A stretch of 64,000 nucleotides of DNA from NCBI RefSeq assembly GCF_030929505.1, contig NZ_JAVFVV010000009.1, forward strand, positions 225,751 to 289,750, written 5' to 3'. Position numbers and translations under genes: made by a program. This DNA is from Mesorhizobium sp. LHD-90 (GTDB lineage Bacteria; Pseudomonadota; Alphaproteobacteria; Rhizobiales; Rhizobiaceae). Each line of letters starts with the position of its first letter. Within the stretch, counting starts at the first letter, position 1. This document shows positions 15,226-23,352 of the stretch, piece by piece. Under the pieces are notes generated by a model, which was given only the letters and a program-made list of their open reading frames with translations, was not told the DNA's origin and ran no database searches.

Positions 15226-17646
15226 TCAGCGCACGGCGCCGATGCGGCCGCCCATCGGCACCACCGTGCCGACGGCTTGTTCTATGGCGAGCTTGCCGGC
15301 CGCTGGCGCCTCGATCTCGACCACCGCTTTGTCGGTCTCGATCTCGGCCACCAGTTCGCCGGCCTTCACGACCTCGCCTTCGGCCTTGGCCCAGCGGATG
15401 ATGGTGCCTTCGCTGACCGTCAGGTCGCCGAACGGCATGGTGATCGGCTCGCCGCCATTGCCTGCCGCTGCGCCCGGCGCTGGTGTTGCGGCTGGCGCGG
15501 GTGCCGGGAGGTTGGTGTTCGCCGCAGCCGCCGGGGCGGGGGCCGAAGAAGCCGCGGCAGTCGCAGCCGCCGCGAGGCCCGGATAGCGCCAGTGCCACGG
15601 CACCGGCGCACGGCCGGCCAGGACATCCTTGGCCGCCGCCACGATCTTCGCCGCATCGACCAGCATCATGCGCTCGAGCGAGGGGGCCAGCGGATGCGAA
15701 ACCGGCTCGGTGTGCAGCCGGGCGACCGGCGCGTCGAGCTCGTCGAAGGCGATCTCGTTCATCGCCTGGCCCAGCTCGGCCCCGACGCCGCACATCGCCC
15801 AGCCCTCGTCGACGATCAGCAGCCGGTGCGTCTTGGCGACGCTCTCGGCCACCGTCTTGACGTCGAGCGGCACGATCGTCCTCAAATCGATGACTTCCGC
15901 CTCAATGCCTTGCGCTGCAAGCGTTTCCGCCGCCTCCAGGCTGCGGTGCACGAGCTGTCCGGCGGAGACAATAGTGATGTCCTTGCCGCTGCGGGCAATC
16001 CGCGCCACGCCGAACGGCACCAGATGCTCGCCTTCCGGCACCTCGCCCTTGGTGGCGAATAGCGCCTTCATCTCCATCATCATCACCGGGTCGGAAGCCC
16101 GCAGCGCCGTCTTCATCAGGCCCTTGGCGTCGGCCGGCGTCGACGGCACGCAGACGATGAGGCCGGGCACATGCGCCCAGACGGGGTGGTAGGCGCCCGA
16201 ATGATGCGGGCCGGCGCTGCGCACCGCGCCGGCGCCGACACGCACCACCATCGGCGCGTTCATCTGGTTGTTCGACATGTAGCGCAGTTTCGCCGCCTGA
16301 AGCACGATCTGTCCGCCGGCCTCGAACATGAAATCGGCGAACATCAAATCGGCGACCGTTCGCGCGCCGGTGGCCGAGGCGCCGACGGCGGCACCCGTAA
16401 AACCCTGCTCGGAGATCGGCGTGTCGACCATGCGATTGGGGCCGAACTCCGCCCACAGTCCCTTGGTGTGGGCGAACGTGCCGCCGCGCTCGCCAGTGCC
16501 TTCGCCGAAATACAGGATCGCCTGGTCGCGGCGCATCTCTTCCGCGATGCCATCGCGCACCGCGTCGAGCCAGCTGGTCACCGGGCCGCCGGTCTTCGGC
16601 TTTGCCGCCAGAGCGTCGGGCGGGTTGAGCGGCTCGGCGAAGACGTGATGGAACGCGGTCGCCGAATCCGGCTCGGGCGAGCGCCGCGCGAACTCCAGCG
16701 CCTCCTGCACGATCTTCTCGATCCGCTCGTCGATGGCGTCGAGTTCGGCGGCGGCGGCCGCCTCGAATTCCTCCAGCAGCTTCTTGCGGAAGGTGGTCAC
16801 CGGGTCGCGGCCCAGCCATTCGTCAACTTCCGCCTGGGTGCGGTAGGTCCCGGTGACATGGTCGCCCTCGTGGTGGCCAACGGTGCGGTAGGTCTTTGCT
16901 TCGATCAGCGTCGGCCCGTCGCCGCGCCGCGCCCGATACACCGCGTCGCGCATCGCATCATACATCGCCAGCACGTCGTTACCATCGACCGCGACGCCGG
17001 GAATGCCGTAGGCGGCGGCGCGCGTCGCGATCTCGGGGTTGAGCGTGGCGGTCTTCAGCGGCGTGGCGGTCGCGTAAAGATTGTTCTCGCAGACGAACAC
17101 CGCCGGCGCGCGCTGGATGCCGGCGAAGTTCAGCGATTCATGGAAGCCGGCATGGTTGGTCGCGCCGTCGCCGAAGAAGGCGACGCCGATGTCGTCGCGG
17201 CCCTGGGCGCGAGCGCTAATGCCGACGCCTGTCGCATGGCTGATGCCGGCGGCGACGATGCCGTTGGTGCCGAACAAGCCGACCGAGCGGTCGTAGAGAT
17301 GCATGGTGCCGCCGCGCCCGCCGCAGCAGCCGTCGCGCTTGCCGAACAACTCGGCCATCAGGATGTTTGGATGCATACCCTTGGCCAGCGCATGGCCATG
17401 GCCGCGATGCGTCGAGGTAACCCAGTCGGTGGGCCGCAGGTGCGCGCAGGCGCCGACGGCCGTTGCCTCCTCGCCAATATAGAGATGCAGGAAACCGGGT
17501 GTCTCGCCCTTGCGGCAGGCGGTCTGCGCGACACTCTCGAAGCGCCTGAGCAGCACCATCTGCTCGTAGAGGCGTAGCAGGAGCGGGATGTCCAGATTGC
17601 GCCCCGCGTGAACGGGGCCGGCGACGGCGCTGCTTGAACGGGTCAT
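15226..17646 (-). CDS. 2-oxoacid dehydrogenase E1alpha-E1beta-lipoyl fusion
   Basis: An 806-residue single chain that joins three parts. Residues about 15-330 are an E1 alpha subunit with the thiamine-diphosphate motif (FFGDGATN ... ENN). Residues about 345-690 are an E1 beta subunit (ISEQGFTGAAVG, HHSGAYHPVW). After an Ala/Pro linker, about 735-806 is a lipoyl domain with the modified Lys in EIETDKAVVEIE. Such complexes decarboxylate a 2-oxo acid and pass the acyl group to the lipoyl arm. The alpha part resembles acetoin dehydrogenase E1. No E3 gene is nearby. It is first in a five-gene minus-strand operon, behind a gap with an AT-rich palindrome. Confidence 0.9.
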   Translation of the reverse strand: MTRSSSAVAGPVHAGRNLDIPLLLRLYEQMVLLRRFESVAQTACRKGETPGFLHLYIGEEATAVGACAHLRPTDWVTSTHRGHGHALAKGMHPNILMAELFGKRDGCCGGRGGTMHLYDRSVGLFGTNGIVAAGISHATGVGISARAQGRDDIGVAFFGDGATNHAGFHESLNFAGIQRAPAVFVCENNLYATATPLKTATLNPEIATRAAAYGIPGVAVDGNDVLAMYDAMRDAVYRARRGDGPTLIEAKTYRTVGHHEGDHVTGTYRTQAEVDEWLGRDPVTTFRKKLLEEFEAAAAAELDAIDERIEKIVQEALEFARRSPEPDSATAFHHVFAEPLNPPDALAAKPKTGGPVTSWLDAVRDGIAEEMRRDQAILYFGEGTGERGGTFAHTKGLWAEFGPNRMVDTPISEQGFTGAAVGASATGARTVADLMFADFMFEAGGQIVLQAAKLRYMSNNQMNAPMVVRVGAGAVRSAGPHHSGAYHPVWAHVPGLIVCVPSTPADAKGLMKTALRASDPVMMMEMKALFATKGEVPEGEHLVPFGVARIARSGKDITIVSAGQLVHRSLEAAETLAAQGIEAEVIDLRTIVPLDVKTVAESVAKTHRLLIVDEGWAMCGVGAELGQAMNEIAFDELDAPVARLHTEPVSHPLAPSLERMMLVDAAKIVAAAKDVLAGRAPVPWHWRYPGLAAAATAAASSAPAPAAAANTNLPAPAPAATPAPGAAAGNGGEPITMPFGDLTVSEGTIIRWAKAEGEVVKAGELVAEIETDKAVVEIEAPAAGKLAIEQAVGTVVPMGGRIGAVR

Positions 17647-17692
17647 TTCCCCACCTGATCGTGGCCGTGTCCGACGGGCCGGCGAAGACTGT

Positions 17693-17707
17693 TATAATAG
17701 CATTATA
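17693..17707. promoter_or_regulatory. AT-rich palindromic operator candidate
   Basis: TATAATAGCATTATA is a perfect 6+3+6 palindrome, 46 bp upstream of the E1 fusion start. Twelve bases of it (TTATAATAGCAT) recur at 17810-17821, before the divergent importer. Two copies in a GC-rich divergent gap suggest a shared regulator that is not encoded next door. Confidence 0.5.
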
Positions 17708-17809
17708 GTATGACGGCCTGGTTTCGCAATCGGCGCCCTGGCCGCTGGCAATGTTTTTTGTTAACAATCGCCAATATCGGTAGCGCCGCGCGTGGACAAG
17801 GCCATTAGA

Positions 17810-17821
17810 TTATAATAGCAT
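17810..17821. promoter_or_regulatory. Second copy of the AT-rich operator half
   Basis: TTATAATAGCAT repeats the left part of the palindrome at 17693-17707; the right half here is degenerate (ATAGTT). It lies about 145 bp upstream of the importer binding-protein start. Confidence 0.45.
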
Positions 17822-17966
17822 AGTTTTTATAAAGCGGGAGGAACGGCTTTATCGCGCTTGCGGAGAGCGAAGCGCCCATATCGGACCGGCGGGCTGAAAC
17901 GCGATGTCGCGCGCCGCTTTTTCGGGTTGGGGGCGATCGGCGCGTCACATGCATCGGGAGGAGTTC

Positions 17967-18782
17967 ATGAGGATTCTATCGAAGTGGGGTTCGCTGGGCG
18001 TGATGCTCGGGGCCCTTGTCGTGTGCGCGGCGGCATCGCTTGTTTCGCCGGCCTATGCGCAAACGGTCGACGAGATCATCTCGCGCGGCAAGCTCATCGT
18101 CGCCATCGACACCACCACGCCGCCCTACGGTTTCCTGGACAAGGATCTGAAGCCGACCGGCTTCGACATCGAGGTCGCCAACAAGATGGGCGAGGCGCTC
18201 GGCGTGCCGGTCGAGTTCGTCACGGTCACCTCGCCCGGCCGCATCCCGTCGCTGCTCACCAAACAGGTCGATGCCGTCGTCTCGATCTTCTCGATCACCG
18301 CGGCCCGCGCCATCCAGATCGACTATTCGATTCCTTACGCCGGGCAGTCGGCGGTGGTGATCGCGCCGAAAGGCACAGCCATCAAGGGGCCGGAGGACCT
18401 GGTCGGCAAGAAGGTCGGCCTCACCCGCGGCACCGGCGAGGACGGCCTGCTGACCAAGGCGGCGGAAACCAACCCCGGCATCGAGATCCTGCGTTTCGAC
18501 GACTATTCCTCGCTGCTGCAGGCCATGGTGTCCGGCCAAATCGACGCGATGGGCGGCGGCGACTACGGCGAGATCTACCTGAAGAAGGCGCAGAACGGCG
18601 ACGATTTCGAGCAGAAGTACATTCTGAAGACCTTCTATTTCGGGATCGGCGTCGCCAAGGGCAACGACAATCTGCGCCAGTGGATCAACACCTGGCTGTT
18701 CACGCTGAAGACCGATGGCACGCTGGAAAACCTGTCGATGAAATACCGCAACCAGCCGCTTCCGGCGCTGCCGGTTTTCTGA
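17967..18782 (+). CDS. Polar-amino-acid-type ABC transporter solute-binding protein
   Basis: A 271-residue family 3 solute-binding protein. A Sec signal peptide ends at about residue 31 (ASLVSPAYA), and the mature part begins with the typical GKLIVAIDTTTPPYGFLD and FDIEVANKMGEALG strands. GGGAGGAG at 17956-17963 fixes the ATG at 17967. It captures a small polar compound in the periplasm for the two permeases downstream. Because it is divergent from a keto-acid dehydrogenase operon and followed by an oxidoreductase, the ligand may be an organic or sugar acid rather than an amino acid; this is inference. Confidence 0.9.
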   Translation: MRILSKWGSLGVMLGALVVCAAASLVSPAYAQTVDEIISRGKLIVAIDTTTPPYGFLDKDLKPTGFDIEVANKMGEALGVPVEFVTVTSPGRIPSLLTKQVDAVVSIFSITAARAIQIDYSIPYAGQSAVVIAPKGTAIKGPEDLVGKKVGLTRGTGEDGLLTKAAETNPGIEILRFDDYSSLLQAMVSGQIDAMGGGDYGEIYLKKAQNGDDFEQKYILKTFYFGIGVAKGNDNLRQWINTWLFTLKTDGTLENLSMKYRNQPLPALPVF

Positions 18783-18804
18783 TCGGATTGCTGTTAGCCT
18801 TATC

Positions 18805-18828
18805 GCCGGGGCCCCCGACGGCCCCGGC
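18805..18828 (+). terminator. Intra-operon hairpin after the binding-protein gene
   Basis: GCCGGGGCC and GGCCCCGGC form a perfect 9-bp stem around a 6-base loop, followed by CTTTC. Placed between the binding protein and its permeases, it probably stabilises the upstream message or partly terminates, giving more binding protein than channel. Confidence 0.6.
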
Positions 18829-18847
18829 TTTCATTGCCACGCGACGG

Positions 18848-19519
18848 ATGTCCATGACGACCGCCCTGCAATTCGGCCCCGTTCTGGTGCATCTCGACAG
18901 GCTGCTGTGGGGGCTCGTGCAGACCCTCCAATACGCGGTGCTGTCGATCCTGTTCGGCACGATGATCGGCATTCTCGGCGCGGTTGGCCGCGGCTTCGGT
19001 CCGCGCTGGCTGTCGGCGGCAATCGCCGCCTATGTCGAGCTGATCCGCAACACGCCGCTGCTGATCCAGCTCTACATCGTGTTCTTCTCGCTGCCGCTGA
19101 TCGGCTTCAAGTTCACGCCGGGCACGTCGGCGGTGATTGCGCTGTCGATCCATCTCGGCGCCTATGCGACGGAAATCCTGCGGGCCGGCGTCGAGTCCAT
19201 TCCCGCCGGCCAGATCGAGGCGGCCAAGTCGCTGGGGCTGAGTTCCTACCGCATCATCCGGCATGTGGTGCTCGTCCCGGCCGTGCGCGCCGTCTATCCG
19301 TCGCTGTCGGCGCAGTTCATCCTGCAACTGATGGGCACGTCCATCGTCGGCGCCATCGCCGCCGAGGAGCTTACCGCCATCGCCAACAACCTGGTGATGC
19401 AGACCTTTCGCAGCTTCGAGGTCTACATCCTCGTTGCCGTCATCTATTTCGTCGTCGTCCAGGCGGCGAGCCTGCTGCTTGCCGGCCTCGGCCGCCTGCT
19501 GTTCAGGTGGAAGCAATGA
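18848..19519 (+). CDS. Amino-acid-type ABC transporter permease, subunit 1
   Basis: A 223-residue HisM/HisQ-type permease with about five membrane spans, the ELIRNTPLLIQLYIVFF motif and the cytoplasmic EAA loop QIEAAKSLGLSSYRIIRHVVLP-like segment. ATG 18848 (MSMTTALQ) is used, with Met 18854 as an alternative; the open frame further upstream is out of the coding region. It overlaps the next permease by ATGA at 19516. Confidence 0.88.
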   Translation: MSMTTALQFGPVLVHLDRLLWGLVQTLQYAVLSILFGTMIGILGAVGRGFGPRWLSAAIAAYVELIRNTPLLIQLYIVFFSLPLIGFKFTPGTSAVIALSIHLGAYATEILRAGVESIPAGQIEAAKSLGLSSYRIIRHVVLVPAVRAVYPSLSAQFILQLMGTSIVGAIAAEELTAIANNLVMQTFRSFEVYILVAVIYFVVVQAASLLLAGLGRLLFRWKQ

Positions 19520-20208
19520 GCCTGCGCGAATTCGGCCCGAACGAGTTCTGGTTCATCCTCATGGCCGCCCGCTGGACGATCCTGCTGGCCCTCGTCGCGT
19601 TCGTCGGTGGCGGCGTGCTGGGCATGGTGGTCGCCGCCATCCGCGTCGCCCCATCGAAAATCCTGCGCTGGCTGGCTGGTGCCTACATCCAGTTCTTCAT
19701 GGGCACGCCGCTGCTCATCCAACTGTTCATGGCCTATTACGGCTCGTCGCTGCTCGGCTACCGGCCAGACCCCTGGACCGCCGCGGCGCTGACCTTCACA
19801 CTCAATGGCGGCGCCTTCTTCGGCGAGATTTTTCGCGGCGCCATCGAGGCGATCCCGAAAGGCCAGTGGGAGGCTTCGACTGCGCTCGGCTTCCGTTTCG
19901 TCCGCACGCTTCGGCTGGTGATCGTGCCGCAGGCGGTGCGGCTGATGCTGCCGCCGACCGTGGGTTTCATGGTGCAGATCGTGAAATCGACCTCGGTCGC
20001 TTCGCTGATTGGCCTGACCGAGGTCGCCCGCGCCTCGGTGCAGGTCAACACCGTCACATTCGAGCCGGTCTGGGTGTTTGGCACGGCGTCGCTGATCTAC
20101 TTTTCCCTATGCTGGCCGCTATCGCTCTATGCGGGTTATCTCGAACGCCGCTTCTCCGCCGGCATGGTGCGCACGCCGGAAAAGCCGTTGATCATGACTT
20201 CCGCCTGA
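19516..20208 (+). CDS. Amino-acid-type ABC transporter permease, subunit 2
   Basis: A 230-residue HisM/HisQ-type permease, the partner of the preceding subunit. It has the same family motifs (FFMGTPLLIQLFMAYYG and EAIPKGQWEASTALGF) and pairs of hydrophobic helices. The start codon overlaps the previous stop. No ATP-binding cassette gene follows, so the importer must borrow an ATPase encoded outside the window. Confidence 0.88.
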   Translation: MSLREFGPNEFWFILMAARWTILLALVAFVGGGVLGMVVAAIRVAPSKILRWLAGAYIQFFMGTPLLIQLFMAYYGSSLLGYRPDPWTAAALTFTLNGGAFFGEIFRGAIEAIPKGQWEASTALGFRFVRTLRLVIVPQAVRLMLPPTVGFMVQIVKSTSVASLIGLTEVARASVQVNTVTFEPVWVFGTASLIYFSLCWPLSLYAGYLERRFSAGMVRTPEKPLIMTSA

Positions 20209-20328
20209 GTTGGCCCGCGGGCCGATTGGCCGCCGGCGAAGCCGCGGGTATTCATGAAAGCCGGCGGCGTGGTAGAGATCGAGGCGGCCGTTATCGGCGT
20301 GCTGAAAACTCCAATCGTTGCGGGATAG
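20209..20328 (+). pseudogene. Relic of a fumarylacetoacetate-hydrolase-family C-terminus
   Basis: The gap between the permease and the oxidoreductase can be read in one frame to a TAG at 20326-20328, with text resembling the end of FAH-family proteins: PPAKPRVFMKAGGVVEIE followed by VIGVLKTPIV. The family usually reads K-P-P-R-F-x-K-x-G-D-V-V-E-V-E-I-x-G-I-G-x-L-x-N-P-V. Key residues are altered (GD to GG, GIG to VIG) and the rest of the enzyme is missing. It is probably what remains of a catabolic hydrolase once in this operon. Confidence 0.55.
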
Positions 20329-20335
20329 GGAACAA

Positions 20336-21376
20336 ATGACCATTCGCGTCGGTGTCGTCGGCTGCGGCTTCTATGCGCAGAACCATTTGAATTCATGGGA
20401 GGAATTGAAATCGAGCGGCGCGGTTCTTGCCGCCGTCTGCGACGTCGACCCGGCCAAGGCCGAGGCTGCGGGGCGGAATTTCGGGGTTCCATTCTATACC
20501 GATGCGGCAGGAATGTTCGACGCCGAAAAACTGGACCTGGTCGACATCGTCACCCGCCATGAGACGCACCGGGCGCTTTGCGAATTGTCGATCGGGCGGG
20601 GCATCGCGACCATCGTCCAGAAGCCCTTCGCGCCGAGCTGGGGCGATTGCGTGGCGATCGTCGACGCCGCGGCAAAAGCCGGTATCTGGTTGGCCGTGCA
20701 CGAGAATTTCCGCTTCCAGACGCCGATGCGGCATGTGCGCCGGGTGATCGACAGCGGCGCCATCGGCCAGCCGACCTGGGCGCGCATCAACTTCCGCACC
20801 GGCTATGACGTCTACAGGACGCAGCCCTATTTCTACGACGAGGAGCGCCTGGCGATCGCCGATGTCGGCATCCATGTGCTTGATCTTGCACGCTATTTCG
20901 TGGGTGAGGTCAGGCATCTCTCCTGCGAGACGCAGCGCCGCAACCCGAAGGTCAGGGCCGAGGAGACCGCGACAATGATGCTGCGCCACGAAAACGACGC
21001 GGTCAGCGTCGTCGAATGCACCTACGGCTCGCGCAAACTGCCGGACCCGTTTCCCGAAACCCTGCTCGAAATCGAGGGCGAGAATGGCGCGATCGTCGTC
21101 AATATCGGGCTGCGCATGTCGGTCACCAGCGGCGGCCAAGTGCTTGAAGAATCGATCGGTTCTCCGCTGCGCGCATGGACCAGCGAGCCCTGGCACGCCA
21201 GCCAGGAAGGCGCCTTCAATGCCTGCCAGCATTTTCTCGATTGCCTGAAACGCGGGGTGCCGGCGGATACCTCCGGAGAGGATAATCTGAAGACTTTTGC
21301 CCTGGTGGAGGCGGCGTACAAGGCGGCGGAAGAAAAACGCGCCGTCGAGCCGGAAACATGGCGGCGCAAGGGGTAG
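20336..21376 (+). CDS. Gfo/Idh/MocA-family oxidoreductase
   Basis: A 346-residue NAD(P)-dependent dehydrogenase. The Rossmann motif GVVGCGFYAQNH is at the start, the family EKP loop reads VQKPFAP near residue 100, and HENFRFQTPMRHVR and the DVGIHVLDLARYF segment give the likely catalytic Asp/His pair. Members oxidise or reduce sugars, inositols and similar compounds. ATG 20336 (MTIRVG) begins the Rossmann strand directly. It lies downstream of the importer and the FAH relic, so it probably acts on the imported compound. Confidence 0.88.
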   Translation: MTIRVGVVGCGFYAQNHLNSWEELKSSGAVLAAVCDVDPAKAEAAGRNFGVPFYTDAAGMFDAEKLDLVDIVTRHETHRALCELSIGRGIATIVQKPFAPSWGDCVAIVDAAAKAGIWLAVHENFRFQTPMRHVRRVIDSGAIGQPTWARINFRTGYDVYRTQPYFYDEERLAIADVGIHVLDLARYFVGEVRHLSCETQRRNPKVRAEETATMMLRHENDAVSVVECTYGSRKLPDPFPETLLEIEGENGAIVVNIGLRMSVTSGGQVLEESIGSPLRAWTSEPWHASQEGAFNACQHFLDCLKRGVPADTSGEDNLKTFALVEAAYKAAEEKRAVEPETWRRKG

Positions 21377-21733
21377 GGGCGGCCATGGCGGCGTTTCGAC
21401 CAGAAGACCCGTGGCCTCGTCTCGAAGAAGACGGCCGGGGCCTGCGGCGTCACGGAAAGTGGAGAATTGTCAGGGACTTAGCGAATTCAGGCGGTTTCGC
21501 CTGGATCGCGTCCAAAATAAATGTCAGGTCCGGAAAATCCATATTTATCAAGGGTTTGATTGTCGAGAAGCGACGAAATATCTTGACGGACCTGACAATG
21601 AGGCTCAGGAACCTGACTTTGGAGCTCGGGAACCTGCCGAAAGGGGCGAAAGTCCGGCCATGCGTGCCGCCGCGTTTCGCCCTGACGGCCCGGACACCGC
21701 CCCGCGTAAATGTCGTTTGACGGAAATCTTGCA
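21377..21733. other. Gap before folP with an 11-bp inverted repeat
   Basis: No convincing gene lies in this 357-bp stretch; short open frames show no recognisable family. TGTCAGGTCCG at 21522-21532 is repeated inverted as CGGACCTGACA at 21587-21597 around an AT-rich centre, and CAGGAACCTGAC-like fragments follow. It could be a regulatory site or terminator for the preceding gene. Confidence 0.5.
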
Positions 21734-22603
21734 ATGACGATCTGGCAGCTTGCCCACGGACGACACCTCGACATCGGCGAAAAATCGATCCTGATGGGCA
21801 TCCTCAATGTGACGCCGGACAGTTTTTCGGACGGGGGTGAATTCGACCGGCCGGAGCTGGCGATCGAGCAGGCGAAAAGGATGATCGGCGAGGGCGCGGC
21901 GATCGTCGACGTCGGCGGCGAGTCGACCAGGCCGAACGCCACGCCGGTGTCGCCTGAGCGGGAGCAGGCGCGCATTCTTCCGGTCATCGAGGCGCTGGCC
22001 GGAGAAGGGTTTTTGATCTCGGTCGACACCTACAGGGCCGAAACGGCGCGGCTGGCGGTGGCGGCCGGCGCCCACATCGTCAACGACGTGCACGGGCTGC
22101 AGCGCGAGCCGGACATCGCAAAAGTCGCGGCCGACACCGGGGCTGGGCTGGTCATCATGCATACCGGCCGCGACCGCGAAAAGCTGCCGGACCCGATCGA
22201 GGACCAGTTTGTTTTCCTGAAACGCTCGCTCGCGATCGCGGCGGCGGCGGGCATTGCGAACGACCGCATCGTGCTCGACCCCGGTTTCGGTTTCGCCAAG
22301 GACTATGAGGAGAACCTGCAAGTCATGGCGCGGTTCGGCGAGCTGAAAACGCTGGGCTTTCCGTTGCTGGTCGGCACCTCGCGCAAGCGCATGATCCGCC
22401 ATGTGGCCGGCGGCGACCGGTTGGCGCAGGACACCGGCACCGTTGCCACCAGCGTCATCCTGCGGATGAAGGGCGCGCTGATTTTCAGGGTGCACAATGT
22501 GGCGATGAACCGCGATGCGCTGGCATTTGCGGATGCGATGGTGGAGAGGGCCAGCCTTTCAGGTAAAGAAGAGGCGTCTCAGGTCGGGATAACCCGACCC
22601 TGA
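21734..22603 (+). CDS. folP: Dihydropteroate synthase
   Basis: A 289-residue dihydropteroate synthase, which joins p-aminobenzoate to dihydropterin diphosphate in folate synthesis. MGILNVTPDSFSDGG near residue 20, the GGESTRP loop, VNDVHGLQ and the GTSRKRMI end are all family signatures. ATG 21734 is used; ATG 21710 is in frame. The C-terminus after MVER is not the usual one: it runs 17 residues into DNA unlike folP, while a second copy of the native 3' end lies 798 bp further on. The core fold should be complete. Confidence 0.92.
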   Translation: MTIWQLAHGRHLDIGEKSILMGILNVTPDSFSDGGEFDRPELAIEQAKRMIGEGAAIVDVGGESTRPNATPVSPEREQARILPVIEALAGEGFLISVDTYRAETARLAVAAGAHIVNDVHGLQREPDIAKVAADTGAGLVIMHTGRDREKLPDPIEDQFVFLKRSLAIAAAAGIANDRIVLDPGFGFAKDYEENLQVMARFGELKTLGFPLLVGTSRKRMIRHVAGGDRLAQDTGTVATSVILRMKGALIFRVHNVAMNRDALAFADAMVERASLSGKEEASQVGITRP

Positions 22604-23348
22604 AGAGTTGGTAGCAGGTGGAGATCAGCGGCCATCTCCAAAGCCGCTTTGATGTTCCCCAAGTTTTGCCGGCAGTCATGCTGCGACGATAGATGGCGAC
22701 AATACCGCCAGAGATTCGCCTCCCGACTGTCAATCGGCGGGGGCGCCAATTGTGCCGAGATAGGCTCCGTTCTCTTCGAACCGGCAATCGAAGCCGGTAT
22801 CGCGGTCGTCGTTTTCGCTATCCACAGTGCCCAACACCAGAAGCTTTCCTCCACGTCGAATTGGCGGATCGGTCGTAATGTCCTCGGGCTGCACTTCAAA
22901 TTTCGCCGCGACCGCCTTCTGACAAAAGATGGTCATTTCGCCCTCGGGAACGATAGTTCCGAGGCGGGGTTCTTCTGCCGCGTTCCCGCTCCGAGCTACA
23001 ACGCAGCCAACGATCGCAAGCGTTAGCAGCATGCCCTTCGAGTGATATGTCATCATCGTATATCGCTCCTTGTTTCAAGACATGTCTTGAGCCTCAAGCT
23101 TGAAATTGCTTCGCGAAGCCGGGACAATGCCCAGCCGACGTTACTTGAGGGTGAGCTATTACGCTAGGAAATCTGTAATGATATTGTCCTTATCCGCCAC
23201 GTGGCCGGCGCCGATCGGCTGGCGCAGGATACCGGCACCGTCGCCACCAGCGTCATCCTGCGGATTAAGGGTGCGCTGATTTTCAAGGTGCACAATGTGG
23301 CGATGAACCGCGACGCGCTGGCCTTTGCGGATGCAATGGTGGAGAGGG
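22394..23348 (+). repeat. Direct duplication of the folP 3' end
   Basis: 157 bp at 22394-22550 are repeated at 23192-23348 with no gaps and 12 mismatches by my count. The 641 bp between the copies hold a lower-GC segment and one small exported-protein gene. The second copy ends with the natural-looking MVERE stop, so it preserves the original folP terminus. Confidence 0.85.
22730..23056 (-). CDS. Small exported hypothetical protein inside the folP duplication
   Basis: A 108-residue protein with a likely Sec signal peptide (GMLLTLAIVGCVVARSGNAA), then an acidic mature part with two Cys (IFCQKAV and GFDCRFEE). AGGAGCG precedes the ATG pair at 23051-23056. I recognise no family. The second half, VDSENDDRDTGFDCRFEENG, suggests a small soluble periplasmic domain with one disulfide. 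It is flanked by the two copies of the folP 3' end and its base composition is lower in GC than its surroundings, so it probably arrived together with a foreign folP end. Confidence 0.65.
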   Translation of the reverse strand: MMTYHSKGMLLTLAIVGCVVARSGNAAEEPRLGTIVPEGEMTIFCQKAVAAKFEVQPEDITTDPPIRRGGKLLVLGTVDSENDDRDTGFDCRFEENGAYLGTIGAPAD

Positions 23349-23352
23349 AGTA
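23192..23352 (+). pseudogene. Orphan 3' end of folP
   Basis: The frame reads IRHVAGADRLAQDTG to DAMVERE and a TAA, matching the C-terminal 52 or so residues of FolP. It has no start or N-terminal part. It is the displaced original terminus (or a donor copy) left by the event that brought in the small gene at 22730-23056. Confidence 0.8.

Noticed and set aside
17858..18847. Upstream part of the long frame that ends in the first amino-acid-type permease
   Set aside because: It is a shifted reading of the binding-protein gene; only the part from 18848 is permease.
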